Part shown: in pieces, positions 50,901-63,300 of the stretch
How positions within the stretch are numbered: position 1 is the stretch's first letter
How the letters are laid out: every line of letters starts with the position of its first letter
Assembly: GCA_018873245.2 (NCBI GenBank)
Contig: JAEMBT020000005.1
Location: 1,190,001-1,254,000, forward strand
Direction: 5' to 3'
DNA length: 64,000 nt
Source: Archegozetes longisetosus
Taxonomy: Eukaryota > Arthropoda > Arachnida > Sarcoptiformes > Trhypochthoniidae
Translations under genes and position numbers: made by a program
The notes under the pieces: generated by a model
The model's input: the letters and a program-made list of their open reading frames with translations, nothing else
The model's database searches: none
What the model was told of the DNA's origin: nothing

Positions 50901-51218
50901 TTGATATAATCCTTATTGATCAATTTCTAACATTAATAAATTATTATGCGTTTTTTGTTAGTCATTGTTGAGCCAGAAAAAACTCAGTTTGTTCAGTAAA
51001 AGATGATTTATCTGATCAATTTTAACTTTTTATTTATAAGTAACAATGCTTCAATTGTTGCATTTTTAAGCTGAAATCATTTTCTTTGTCCTGAGTCTGT
51101 TGGCAATTATTTGAACCTGTAAATGAAACAATTGCTTTTGATTTGCTTTAGGAAGCATGCACGTTCTAATCCTTGCCCAACTTAACACAGCTGTTTTAGT
51201 TCCTTATCTTTAGTTCTT

Positions 51219-51346
51219 GTAGAATATGTACACCTAACCTAACTTACACCTAAACACACAGAAAGTTAGGTTTAGCAAACATTGTTGTCGGCGCGCATTT
51301 TCTCTATTTCAAAGTGTAAGTTAGGTTAGATCTTACATGTTCTTTA
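51219..51346. repeat. Inverted repeat with telomere-like CCTAA/TTAGG motifs
   Basis: ACCTAACCTAACTTACAC at 51232-51249 is mirrored by GTGTAAGTTAGGTTAGAT at 51315-51332. Weaker similarity extends outward to about 31 bp per arm. The loop holds further TTAGG-like copies and a GC-rich core (GTCGGCGCGC). TTAGG is the common arthropod telomere unit, but only a few copies are present. Confidence 0.6.
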
Positions 51347-54300
51347 TAAGTGGTAAAGGGTTCGGGAGCCCATTTACTAAGAAATAAGTTTTGATTTTAG
51401 TAAATGATGTAACCCGAAAGTACTGTTAGCGTCTGCAATAAATTCGAAAGTTTATACCCTTTGCGAGTATTATCTACCACACGCGGCGACAGAATTGATA
51501 CTTGTATTATGTATAACACTGTGACTGTTTCTAGACTCACAGTTTAAGAAAAATTTGCAGCAAAAAGTTTATAGAAATTTTCTAATCCATAAAACAAAAG
51601 CGAGAAACAAGTGAAGAATCTTTTCATTTGAATTAGTTTTGTTTTAAAAGTGTTGTGGAGCATCCTCTTAGGAATGCCAGTTGAGAAAACATTACACAAC
51701 GCATTGTTTATTTTCAAAATTATTAAAGATTTGGATAAACGATAAAGCTTTATCGCCATAATATTTTTTTAGGAATAATTATTGTTAACACTGCGAAAGT
51801 AAATATAATAATCACTATAATTATGTGCTCGAATATAAACAATCTAATTATAAGCATAAATGAATAAATAGTAGAGAACTAGCTAACTAACTTAAAGCAT
51901 TAATATTTATGAATAATTGAAAGTGATGCTCTTTTCTCTCTTTGCTCATTCAATTGACCTGCTAAACATCGGTTACGTAAGTTATGACTTAGAAACACAA
52001 CTAAATTTATGAAATTTGAGAGCAACGTCTTATTTTCTATAGTATTCTCAGTTGAACATCTCTAAATTCATGGAAACTCGCAAACAGGACTTCTTTATCC
52101 AACTATCAGCTTAAAAACAATTTTCATCAAAGCTATTTTTAATAAGAAATTTGAGATGAGTTAAGCAACACAACATATATCCCAATGATAAGACGACCTG
52201 GAGTACAGAAGGTTCTATTTATACACACACACTCTCATTGATTATTAAGTTTTCTTCAATAAAAGTTTGAAACTTTAATGGAACGATCGAATCAAAATTC
52301 AAAATTCATATTTCACTCGAATTTGTTTAGAAATAAAATAAAATCTTTAAAGAATTCAGTTTAATGATTAACTAAAACATGACAAAACTCAATGAAATTT
52401 AATAAAAGCCTGTTTTAGAAGATTTGAAACTGAGAAATATGACGAATAATGTGAATCAGCCTCAATATTAACAACACTTTTGTAGTCTATTCTAACTCAC
52501 ATCTGTTATTATAAGCCTTTATTTGCTTATTCTATCGAATCATACGTGGATTGAAAAACATTGACTGAAGTATAGTTTGAAACGATTTTTGCTACGATTG
52601 AGTTTAGTTCGTAAAAGAAATTTTTCAATGAATTATTTATGAGGAACTTCGGATGTAAGTTAGAATGACATTACGTCAAAACTGATACGGTATTAAAGCA
52701 TGTTGTTCGAAGCGGTAAAATCTTGTTTTGCATCTTATACTATACTATTAATGCTTTTGATTCTTGTACAGAAGTTAACTCATAAATATGAATCTTTATC
52801 ATAATTTTCGGTCCAGATAGTTATCTTGTGCCATTCTTAAAACATATATTCAACTCCATTCAAGACTCGACTGAATACGCTCAAATGTAGATCTCAAGGC
52901 TTTAAACTTTCTATTTTTCAAACAGCAGGTTCAAAAAGAATATTTGAACGCATACAGGATAATCCCAGCCAAGAGTCAAAATTCATCTCTCAACTATTCC
53001 AATTAGTTTTATAGATATGAACATAGAGCTTATGACTGGAGAATATTTGCAACTACTTCAGCTTATAACGGGTTTGGCAAAAAATACTGAACTCTCATAT
53101 CATGTGGTTTATTGAATAATTGCCACAATTAAATGTTGAGGTATTTCTAAAATAAACGATTGAACTAATATTAGTTCTGGTTTAGCTTAAAACTGGGCTA
53201 AAACGTAGTACAAATATAAGGTTTGTACATATAAACAACTCGGTATAGATTTTCTTAGGACAAAGTAAGAGAAAGGGCATCTGTTCATGGATTGTGTTGA
53301 GTTTAACACAAAAATATCAATCAATTAATATAAGCCTTAATAATATATCAACAAAAATAATTGGGTCTTTACAAAGAAAGCTCATATAATTTATGGCAAC
53401 GCTTCTTCAGTCCAGATGTTATCAATACAATTAATAACTCATAAATCAATTAATAGCTAATCTTAATCATCAATAAATTATCAATTAATGATCAAAACTT
53501 ATCAAAAAGTTAGACCAATGTTGCGAAGCAAATCCCTTTGATCTGTTTGACTGTATACGAGTTTTTGTTAGTTTACAAGATTAAAATGAAAATATGAAAC
53601 GTAATTGCTACGCTATGTGTATTATGTGATTATTCTGTTCATTAAACAAAATAGTTACAATTCTCGATAATTTAGAGTATTTCGAAAAGGTTTTTATTCA
53701 AAGGAAAACTATAATTGTAATCACATCAACTGAGTTTTAAAAAATGATTTGATTGTTCTCACACAAATGTTCAACTTTGAGACAAAATCCGAGAATATTA
53801 CTCAAAATATTTTGTGGTCAAAAGGAAGTCGAACACCTCAATTATAAATATTTGGATGGTTAAAGTAATGCTTATCTCTGTTCTAACTAAATTAGAGCCT
53901 AACTAACTAGAGTCTAATTATATCGCCATTTAGCGAAAATCGGACGATTTCATTTGATCCAAACTTATTGATCGAAAAACAAAACAGTTAATATGCAACT
54001 CGGACTCAATCTAAGCACTAATATTCCTCATAGGTTTCTATAGCTTCAATAGTAATTTCTTTTCCTGTCGTGATTCTTCATTTCATTTACGGTTACCTTC
54101 TCTTAAGAGATTGGCATTTTGATTATGTCATGACTCAGCAATTGTGACAACGTGTCAATGTTTCTATTGGCAAACAATGCTATTACGATGACACTGACTT
54201 GGCTACCAATAAATTACTTCAATTTACTAGCATTATGGACAAAATGAGCAGAAACAAATTGACGCTAGTTATTTTGCAATTATCTTCCTGATCAAATTCT

Positions 54301-55997
54301 CATAACGATTATTCAATTCGTTATTCATACACAAGAACAAGACTCATCAAAGTGAGACAAAACATTATACCAGAATTGAATGGCTAGACTTCTTAGGACA
54401 GTTATGATTGATTTTGTTGTTCGTAAGTCAACCAAAAAAATCTTTCAGAAATATTACATCAGTTCATCGTTTACTCTTGAAATCAAAATCACAAAATTTC
54501 AAAGACGTTGTGGTCTAAGAAAACTTTTTCTACGAATTGAGCTTATCTTGATTTTTTTCATCTTGCTTTTGAAAAAGATAACCAGTTTTGAGACAACCGA
54601 TAGAACGAAAAGTATTTTGAAGTTTGAATAGTTTATGATAAACCGTTGTATGACTGGATATTTGATTAAGAATAACTTAATTTGTTGCTTCATCGCTTAC
54701 TAAGCACTAATCCAATAAAAATCAGAGCTTATCCAAAATGATTGAAAAATCTATTAAAGAGATTAATCTGTCGCTCTCACATCCAATTATATTGAATAAT
54801 CAATAGCTAGACCTTCGCTAATGGAAAAGTCTTTACTAAAGTTATTTTTCAAACTCTGGTTATGCTCAGAGTGATTGAATGCTCTACATTCAGGATAAAA
54901 GGTTTGTTCATTGTATGCAAACTATTTTTTATTTAAGGTTTTGTATTGAAGAAAAAAGAAATAAAAGTACGATTTTATAATTAATCATTAAAATAATTTA
55001 CAAAATTGCGTTCATATATTGCGCTTAGTTTAGTAATAAGCGATTCAAGTGTGTTGACGATAATTAAACCGATTTCACAATTTATATATTTTTGTTAATG
55101 AAAAATGATTTTGTGGAAAATAGCAAAACTTGAATGAATTACGGTTAACGCAAATGAAATATTTAGGCATCGATTCTGCATTAAAACTAGAAAAAAGAAT
55201 CTTTAGATTATAGGAGTCATGACTAACACAAAAGAGTACAGAATAGCTTTTCAGTTCAATAATTACAATGAATGCCTGTCATTATTATTATAATATGCAA
55301 TCGAGTCACTAAAATATCTCTCTTAAAAAATGATATACTCATTATGTGTCTGTTTAGCCATACCATTAGAAAAAAATGATCTTAAGTTTAGAAACATTTC
55401 CTTTTTAAGTACATTCAATATATATCTCTTTGTGGAAGATAAAGGATTATTTTTTGATTAATCGTTTAAATTGGCTCATCAGCGCATTCACACTAAACAC
55501 AGTTTAAAAGTTTCATATATTTCTAAATATATATTCGGGAAGTACTGCTTAATTCACTAAACTATACAAATCAATCAATATGAGGAACTTATATATAACT
55601 TGAAATATGCTAGAAATAAGTCTTGTAGATCACATTTTCAGTAATGCACTGATGCAAATGAGCACCTATTTTGCAAGAGGAATGTGAACAATGAGTATAA
55701 CATATAATGCAAACATCAGATTAATTCAAAGCGCAATATATTGTAAGAATAACAGCACAAATACTTATAAATCTTATATTTATGCTTATTTTTCTTTTAA
55801 AAATAAAAAATAAGCACTTAATGATTGCTTGAAAGTAATTCATCAGAAGAGATCGTCATAAACTGACATTTACGTCAATGCCATTAATTAGGATTTACAT
55901 AGTAATAATAATAATAATCAATTAATAATATGTTAATACGGGTATGAGAGACAATATAATTGGGTAGTATCGGTGGCACTAAATAGTTGGATGACAT

Positions 55998-57453
55998 CTA
56001 CCACTCAGCATCTCCGACCGCCTTCTGAAAGACATAATCCTTTCCCTGGAGATTCATTATACCGTCCTTTAAGTGAAATTTCCATTTATTTCTACTGCGA
56101 GTTATCTATAGGGAAAAGTTAAATGTTAGCCAGGGATTATGTCACACAAATATACCATCGTTTAAGTTGAAGGCTAACTACAAACTTCAAATAACTAATA
56201 GTTAATCAAACCTTATCATATTGACAGACGACAACATTGTCGGTATCAAAAAGCTCTGTTGGGTCTTCATCGCTAACATCATCCTCTGAATTGAGTGGCT
56301 CCTTAAGAAGTCAATAAAGAAAACAAATTATTTTTTTTTACAAATAAAGGCAATATTTTATAGTCTTCAGAAAAATAATCAGAGCTTTTGTTCAGTTCAA
56401 AAGAACAGATAACTAGAATGTGAAACGGGGCTTAATTTAGAATTGACGCTTTAGTCAGACCTCATCCTCTCCTTGACCTTCATTTTCATCATCATTTATA
56501 TCATCGTCATTGTCGTCATGATCGTCATCATTATCTCTATACTCATCTTCATCATCGTCTTCGTCGCTAGTATCATGTGCTCCATCCAGTTGTACCACTC
56601 GGTTGGGTTGTGGTGGACGTGTTGCAGCAGTCTGTGGTTGTCGTGGAGCGGCAGCAGCGTATTGTATAGTATTCTGACCTATGTTTACATCTTTACAAAG
56701 TAGAACGAAATATTTGTTTCATAAATGATTAACGACTTGATTAGTCTATTGTCGATCAATTATAGTCTAACACTGTTTGATATATTCTAGAATTAGTTTA
56801 AATTGTGTTAATCAATTGCAAAGCACGCTTTTTTCATTGACAGTTAGCGATAAAAATAAGTGGAAACAGAATACAAAACATACTGCTAGTGTGATGGACA
56901 ACAGTTGGTTGTGATTGAGTGATCACATTTCCAGGTGTGGATTGAAAATTAGCTAATTGATTGAAAAGATCTGCGCTTATGTTTAATGGGCCTCCAGAAG
57001 CCTAGAAAATTTCATCAAAATTTATCAACTTCTAGGTTGAATTTTAATAATCAAATAACTAAGACTTACCACAACAAATTGCTGACCGGGAGGACCTTGA
57101 ACTAGAACTAGCTTTTGAGGCACGGAAGGTGTAGAAGTGTTCTTTTGGCCTTCGACCTGCTTTCAGATAATAAATGCTTTTAGAAATGCATAAAAATATG
57201 CTCAAGCTGTTGTCTTACGGATTCACTATTTGTCGTATAATTAATACCGGAAGCACCCAAAACAATATTAGTGCCAGGCTGTATATGAAGATGTGACAGA
57301 TTTTGAGGACCACCAGCACTGCCAGACATATGATTGACGGCCACCTGATGGTGATTATTAGATGGAGCAGTTGGCTGCGCGTGAATTTGCGGATTAGAAG
57401 AGACTTGATGTGTCTGTGCTTGTGATTGTTGTTGACTCTGCTGCTGCTGCTGC

Positions 57454-57507
<54 letters not shown>

Positions 57508-60443
57508 GTATGTTCTTTATTATGTTGTGAATTACGCGATGAGTGCGAACCTCCCACTGAATTGTTAGTTCTGTTCGACTGCTTGGTGACCGGCACCGGC
57601 TCAGGTTCTTTCGCATTGTTATCAACAGCTTTAGACTCATTGATCTTTCTCTCCCATAAACTCTTCAATTCTTGGAGCACTTGATCATCGACACCATCGT
57701 CTAGGAAGGCTTCGCGAACGCTCGCCAGCACATCGTCTATAACGCTACGATATAATTTAGGCTAAAAACAGACAGAAATCACTATAATTTCTTGTTTCGA
57801 GACAATAATTTGACTGAAAAAGCACTAAAAATATGTGTTCTAAATACAAATTTAGACCAAATATCTCGTCTGTGTTACATAATATCCGATATTACAAAAA
57901 ATAATTGAAAAGTAAAGCTGAAATACCAAGAGGTTTGTCATACATCACTGACTTGTCTGACCTTACATACAAAACGTTTTGGTATTTTAAGAGCTTAAGA
58001 CAACTTCTTTTGACAGTAGATCGTTAAGAGAAAAATAATAGTTATAAATTGAGTGATAACCTGTTAGTAAAACTGATATTTCGAATAAAAATAAAAGTAG
58101 CTTAAAGCTAAAGTAAATGAAACTAAACACATGTTAGCTACTCTTAACAAAAGATTCTAACTAAACAAGGATAGGTATACCTGAAAATCGTAAATTAATA
58201 AAATGACTTAACCCGCAGACCTAAAAATGCAGGATTTCATTTTGATTAGCGGTCAATGCACTTGTAGTGGCAGGTCTTACGAATCACTATCCGTCTGGTG
58301 TTACGAACATTTGCGTTTAGCGTTTCTAAACTTTTTGTATACATACTTTTTGTTTACATTCATATTTTCCTCTTTAACAGATCGAATGGAAAACTTTTTG
58401 AGAGACAAATTTGATACTCAATCATGGATTTTATATGCAAACTATACCGAAACCCGAGTACTTGCATCAATTTTTACATAGCATTTATACTACTTTTGAA
58501 TGCAATAACTCAGAGAATGTGTCACACTTTATGAGTACAAATAATTAGACTCTATTTTAGTTGGTTTTCATTTCAATTACAATTCAATTATCTTATCACA
58601 ATAAATAGAAATCCTGTTGTGATAAGTCGACTATAAAAACATATTGCGTTGTAAAACATCTGTTTAGGTAAATATTAACTGAATATATGGCAGGATTTAG
58701 TGTAGTTCGTGTGCCTTTCCATATTCGAAAGTCAAATAACTTTTATGTTAAATACACTTTGACTGAGCAACAAGTTATCGAAACATTAAGTCTCAACAAT
58801 AAAGTAGAATAAGAAAACGCAGATATTTGGCGCTAAGTAGTCATTATTATATAAAAAGATCTAATAATAAAATCTGTCGGCAAGTATATGCGAGTCCGTT
58901 GCTATAATTTAAACGATTTGCTTACAACTTGGTTTGATTCGAACATGTTTTTATGCTAAACTTTCAAATTTCTAATAAAATCAAATTTGAATGTTTCTGC
59001 AGCTGAAAACTATTTGAGTTTTTTTTGAAAGCAAACCGATCGTCAATTTATAGCAAACACAAACGTGCAAATATTAAAAAGTGTAATTTTTAAGGTAATG
59101 CAACTGTTCAAATAGATGTGGTAAAAGCAATAATTTAGAGATTTATTTATTGTTATACTGTGTTCAGATGTAGAGCACTGAACTCAACTTCTGAAAAATT
59201 TCCCCTAATTTTAACTAATGACAAGGAAAATTGGGATAAAAACATTTGAATCATTGAAAGGGCACTTAACTACACAATATATTATTTTTAAACTTATTTT
59301 ATTCGAATGTTGTGATAATTAAGAAAAAAACAGGTACAGACAGAACGCAAGTTCACCTTGAAATCTAACATGCAGTTAAACCCCATTATTGTCAACTCAT
59401 TAGTACAAGTTTGATGATTGCTCTTTATATAATTTAGATAAACCATGATTGAAATGCCTGATTCGTTCGATTAACCACCAATTAAGTGATTACTTCAACT
59501 AATAGTTAGTGCCGCGCAAATATTATTTTCAGAAATATGTCAACTTATGCTGCCGACAGCAACAGTTCAATTCTGATCGTATTTGTCGGTTCAGCGTAAA
59601 ATCAATCACTTTGCATGTTATTTACCAATCAGTCCGAATATTAAGCAAATATGAGTCAAAACTCAAATAACAATTAAATTCATTTCATAGTCTTTTATTC
59701 AAAAAATAACTGCTCTCAAAACTCAGTTAGCAAGGTTTAAAGTTTTCGGAGCAGAAAATTCTTTAGGAAAAGCATTTCATTAAATAGCTTTTGAAGCGTT
59801 GTTAAAACGCTTATGACTACGAGTCAAAATTTCTTTAACCTCTTAAGAACTAATTGCTTTCATTACTCATAAAACTTGTTTAAATTTGAATAAATTATCA
59901 ATTCAACAGAAAGTTATGGTCAATCATTTCAATATATATTTAATAATCAAATTGACAAATCAAGTCATTTTTTGAAGAGTTTTTGGTTCACATTTCAAAC
60001 TGAATGCAAAAAATAGATTTGAAAAAAGTTTTGAAAGTTTGACAGGTTTACAGCGAACCTCAATCCATCTAAATATCGAAATTTCTCGTCGTTTATTGTG
60101 CTTCAACTAAAAATAGATTAAATGAAAAAATTGAAATAAAAGATATCTCTAATGAGAATCGTATGGAAGGCCTTGAAGTATGATTATATCTGGCCAAAAA
60201 ATAGTCAATATAAGTGATAGGAATGCTGTGCAAACGATAGGTTTTATCAGTTTTAATAGCGATACGAATGTATAGCATTAAGCCTTAAACATAAGTCATT
60301 GTCAACTGCTATAACTATAGAAGCAGTACTACTACTGGTATAACATTTATAGCAATGAGTGTCAAGTCCTTTAAGTCGCATTCATATATACTTCAAAATA
60401 TGCCATTCGTTAAGACAACACTTACCACATTTGCCGCAGCCAT
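55998..60443 (-). CDS. GTF2A1: Transcription initiation factor IIA large subunit (TFIIA alpha/beta precursor), 7 exons
   Basis: Exons: 60443-60426, 57761-57219, 57156-57070, 57001-56884, 56678-56461, 56301-56212, 56105-55998. Together they encode 393 aa (human about 376). Exon 1 gives only MAAANV; exon 2 opens PKLYRSVIDDV and FLDDGVDDQVLQELKSLWE, the conserved alpha domain that builds the TFIIA four-helix bundle. A Q- and Ser-rich linker, an Asp/Glu-rich stretch, then EPLNSEDDVSDED, NVVVCQYDK and a C-terminal beta-barrel segment (NKWKFHLKDGIMNL ... GDAEW) follow; these match the human protein almost residue for residue. In the nucleus TFIIA stabilises TBP on TATA DNA. The precursor is cleaved by Taspase 1; a QLD/G site lies at residues 285-288. 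It is head-to-head with GINS3. Confidence 0.97.
57157..57162 (-). other. NAGNAG tandem acceptor at GTF2A1 exon 3
   Basis: The intron ends aagcag before GTCGAAGGC. Use of the first AG would add one Gln in frame; use of the second gives the model above. Such tandem acceptors often yield two isoforms. Confidence 0.6.
57438..57506 (-). repeat. Coding polyglutamine repeat, (CAA)17(CAG)6
   Basis: A trinucleotide repeat in GTF2A1 exon 2 encodes Gln 92-114 in the non-conserved linker. The first 17 codons are pure CAA and the last six pure CAG. More Gln/Ser follows. Q-rich linkers are usual in TFIIA alpha/beta; length probably varies between alleles. Confidence 0.95.
57762..60425. other. GTF2A1 intron 1, no internal gene seen
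   Basis: 2.66 kb of AT-rich sequence between the 18-nt coding first exon (donor gtaag) and exon 2 (acceptor tgtttttag). Open frames at 58227 (plus) and 60093 (minus) look non-coding. Confidence 0.7.
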
Positions 60444-61037
60444 CGATTCAATTATCAATTATTCAGACTTCTAATGATTTAATTATTAGTTTAAATTGTC
60501 TTTAATCGTAAATATAGTTAGAATTAAATTAAAAAAGACTCCAATAATAGAATTGGAGTTGGGCTTCAAAGCCAACTATACCACACTCTCAAAGCTCTTT
60601 ATATACTTTTCCAAAGACTCACCGCTGAAAAGGGGTCGAATTCAGATCTACTTGTGCTGACGTTCAATAATTCATTCAACAAGTACGATCTCTTCTCCTA
60701 CCTCTTCTATGATTGAGACTCACATTTATTCAAACATATTACTATATCAATGAGCATTTTATTGTTTTTAATTGAAATTGAACCAAACCAAAATAAATCA
60801 ATTCGTTAATGATCTGCTTTTAGTTAAATTTAGTTAAATTAATGTAAAATATTGAATAAATACTTGTGGCGAAGTGATAAATAAAAAGACATAATATATA
60901 CTTTGATCAATACAATTATTTATTGAGTTTTGATTTGTGTCTCCAACTGGTGACCAACGATAGCAACTTTTATGAATTAAAAATTTGCCGCAATTTTAAC
61001 TGAGCTTATAAATGCCCAAGACAACAAAAAATGAATA
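60444..61037. promoter_or_regulatory. Candidate divergent promoter between GTF2A1 and GINS3
   Basis: Only 594 bp separate the two start codons, which point away from each other. The stretch holds the 5' UTRs and any shared promoter. A TATATA at about 60,600 and other AT-rich motifs are present but cannot be assigned to either start. Confidence 0.5.
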
Positions 61038-61790
61038 ATGAGTTCAATACATAACCAATCAAATGGCGATAATTATGTGGCCAGTATTGCCACAAATAAT
61101 AGCTCTCTTGAAAGCCAAACAACCAGTTCTTCGACAACAACCACAACAAACTATTGTGACAAGTATTTTGATGCCAAAGATATCCTATCATTGAGTCAAA
61201 GAGTTTCGACCACTTTTTTGCGATCAATGCCTAAACTCGGATTTCTGGACCCATCAGCCGATTGCGATGACATCGCGAAAGGAACCAAGTTAGAACTCCC
61301 TCTTTGGTTAGCAAAAGATTTACATTCAGAGGGTTTTGTTGATATAAATGTCCCGAAAGGTTATAACGAGACATATCGCGAAATACTTGAAGCTGACGCC
61401 AATTGCGTTAATTTACATAAATTGGGACCAAATTATTATCTGTTCGGTCAACACTTGTCTCACATGGGTATCGATGAGAGTGAAGAAATCGCTAAGAGTT
61501 TAGTCGAAACTTTTCATCAAAGATACCATCGTTTAGTAAACTATTCATTGAGTGCCACAAACGATACCATTAATGAAGTCTTGAATTTTAGCTCACAATT
61601 AGATAATCAAGAAATGGATTTGTTTAGTGTCGGCAAACAGTCTTTGGATCAGATGAAGAATTGGGAAAATAGGAGCATTGAAAAAGTGACTGCTAATGAT
61701 CTGGTGGTCAATTTGAGGAAAAGAAAACGTATAGTTATGGAAGATAATAGTAGTTCTACTCAATCATCATCTCAATCGACTTCATCTTGA
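61038..61790 (+). CDS. GINS3: DNA replication complex GINS protein PSF3
   Basis: A single uninterrupted 250-aa frame. A Ser/Thr-rich N-terminal extension (about 40 residues) is followed by YFDAKDIL, SMPKLGFLDPS and the hallmark LELPLWLAKDL (human LELPLWLAKGL). VNLHKLGPNYYLFGQHL and the A-domain helices end near ANDLVVNLRKRKR. The human protein has 216 aa. PSF3 is one of four GINS subunits that, with MCM2-7 and CDC45, form the CMG helicase in the nucleus. The start at 61038 is the first in-frame ATG; an out-of-frame ATG at 61031 opens a 7-codon overlapping upstream frame. An AATAAA lies at 61942-61947. Confidence 0.96.
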   Translation: MSSIHNQSNGDNYVASIATNNSSLESQTTSSSTTTTTNYCDKYFDAKDILSLSQRVSTTFLRSMPKLGFLDPSADCDDIAKGTKLELPLWLAKDLHSEGFVDINVPKGYNETYREILEADANCVNLHKLGPNYYLFGQHLSHMGIDESEEIAKSLVETFHQRYHRLVNYSLSATNDTINEVLNFSSQLDNQEMDLFSVGKQSLDQMKNWENRSIEKVTANDLVVNLRKRKRIVMEDNSSSTQSSSQSTSS

Positions 61791-62036
61791 ATTATAATTC
61801 CTTTTCTTAAACATTAATTAGGTTTTCATATAATTGGCTAACGTTTGATTATGTGTTTTGTTTTGATTTACTGTTTGTTTTTTTTAATTATTATACCGGA
61901 AGAAAATTAATGAGTTTTTATAATTAATGAAAAGTCTTTAAAATAAATTGAATCTTATTTTGTATTAGAATGTTTCGAAGTGCAAGAATTGAAGGCTCCA
62001 GTCTAGTTGCACCCTGCATATTGTTGCATTTCCTGT

Positions 62037-62290
62037 TCACATATGCTTAACTGAACTTACTCTATCAGTGTGTTCAGAAGGTGTCATTTTCCTGGAGAGG
62101 TCTACATTATTGTCAGCACGTACTTCACATTCAATGCAAATGAGAGACAAGCTTTTGCGGGTTCTGTATGTTAAACTTATATTGAAAGTCTGAAAACGCT
62201 TATCTCTAATTCGCAACTTAAGTAAGTCACATGCTGCCAATAGTGCAACACTTCTCCCATAGATTGGCACTTTCGGAGCAAACTATAAGC
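62037..62290 (-). CDS. Probable last exon of an unidentified minus-strand gene
   Basis: After a plausible acceptor (catgcttatag) an open frame reads FAPKVPIYGRSVALLAACDL, then LKLRIRDKRFQTFNISLTYR, TRKSLSLICIECEVRADN and a polar end, to a TGA at 62037. Composition is richer in GC and in charged residues than the flanks, which favours coding. A strong donor (AGA|gtaagt at 62060) lies before the stop, but the nearest downstream acceptors would make introns of 28-47 nt, below the 61-nt minimum seen in this window. I do not recognise the family. Convergent with GINS3. Confidence 0.4.
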
Positions 62291-63111
62291 ATGAGTTAAA
62301 TAAGAGCACTCTTTAGCACGTTCTAAAACAATATTAGAAATGCAGTACAACCCGACTAAAATCAAATTCGATTTTAATTGTCTTTTTCAACAGTATTACT
62401 GTAGATAAGGTTAACTTATAAGCTAGATGATGGCTGGCTTCATTTAGTGGTATTGAATAACCTTGATTTTGAAAGCAACTGATTTCCAATAATTCTCGGA
62501 CTTAAAGGCGAATCAAATTTATAAATTGTCTAAGAACCCTATTTTTATTTTTCATATTTCTCATCCTATTTCTCATTTCTATTTTACACTCGAAGCAATC
62601 AAATAACTATGAAATGAAGACTAATAAAAATTGTGGAAGAATGTTTGCAGAAAGTATCTTAAGAGTTAATTGAATTCAATAGGAAAATCCTAGTGATAAG
62701 TAAATCGCATGAGTTATTTTCCAGAACCGATGCAGTAACGAACTGCCTAATTATGGGATTTCCATTGAATTGATAAAATCATGTATCTTATAAAGTCTAT
62801 TAATAGAGAAACCAGTAGAAATGAACTAATCAAGTATTCTAAGTATTTTTGTTCAGAAGATTTACGAACTTCATTTTTAAAAATGCAGATTTTAACTATT
62901 TTTCAACTTTTGGATTAAGAAACAAACTTTTGTAGGAAAGAATTGTTTTTCAATACTTTTATTTTGAAAAATTATCAGTCACCTTAAATATATCCCAGTT
63001 TTAAGAAGACTTCAAGTGAATCACTTCTTCAATTCAAGATTTGATCTCAGTCTACTGGTTCCGACCAATCATTGAATTGATTTTATTTTTGATTAAATAC
63101 CCATTACTGTT

Positions 63112-63300
63112 TTAGAAACAGTAGTGACAGTCAAATTGATTGAATCTGAAATAGTTTTAAGTGGTAAATGAAACTTCATAAAAGGGGACTCAAAATACGT
63201 GATGTTTAAAGCGTAAGCCAATATTGTAGAACTTGGTGGTAAAACAGCCAAATTCTTCAATGCAATAGGCTGTGAATTGCAATGACTTTTCACTAGAAAT
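63112..63300 (-). CDS. Probable internal exon of the same unidentified gene
   Basis: An acceptor (catttctag) precedes an open frame reading NSQPIALKNLAVLPPSSTIL, then AYALNITYFESPFMKFHLPL and KTISDSINLTVTTVSKT, ending at a possible donor (ACA|gtaatg). Alternation of hydrophobic and polar residues suggests beta strands; NIT and NLT could be glycosylation sites if extracellular. Family unknown; the link with 62037-62290 is only same strand and proximity. Confidence 0.33.

Larger units (their letters stand above)
46772..55997. other. Intergenic region, no gene recognised
   Basis: Open frames at 48034, 48182, 48869, 50741, 51544, 54380 and 54499 are short, AT-driven and without domains. Only the GGGAT repeat and the CCTAA inverted repeat stand out. 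Confidence 0.55.

Noticed and set aside
51350..51375. GGTTCGGGAGCCC as a tRNA-type B box of a SINE
   Set aside because: Deviates from the GGTTCGANTCC consensus and no matching A box lies upstream.
57215..57640. 141-aa frame with a polyasparagine run
   Set aside because: Frame-shifted reading of the CAA repeat in GTF2A1 exon 2.
58227..58481. 84-aa frame in GTF2A1 intron 1
   Set aside because: No domain and no supporting context; lies opposite to the gene.
62033..62060. 28-nt GT-AG intron that would change the end of the unidentified gene
   Set aside because: Too short relative to all other introns here; reading through to the TGA at 62,037 is simpler.
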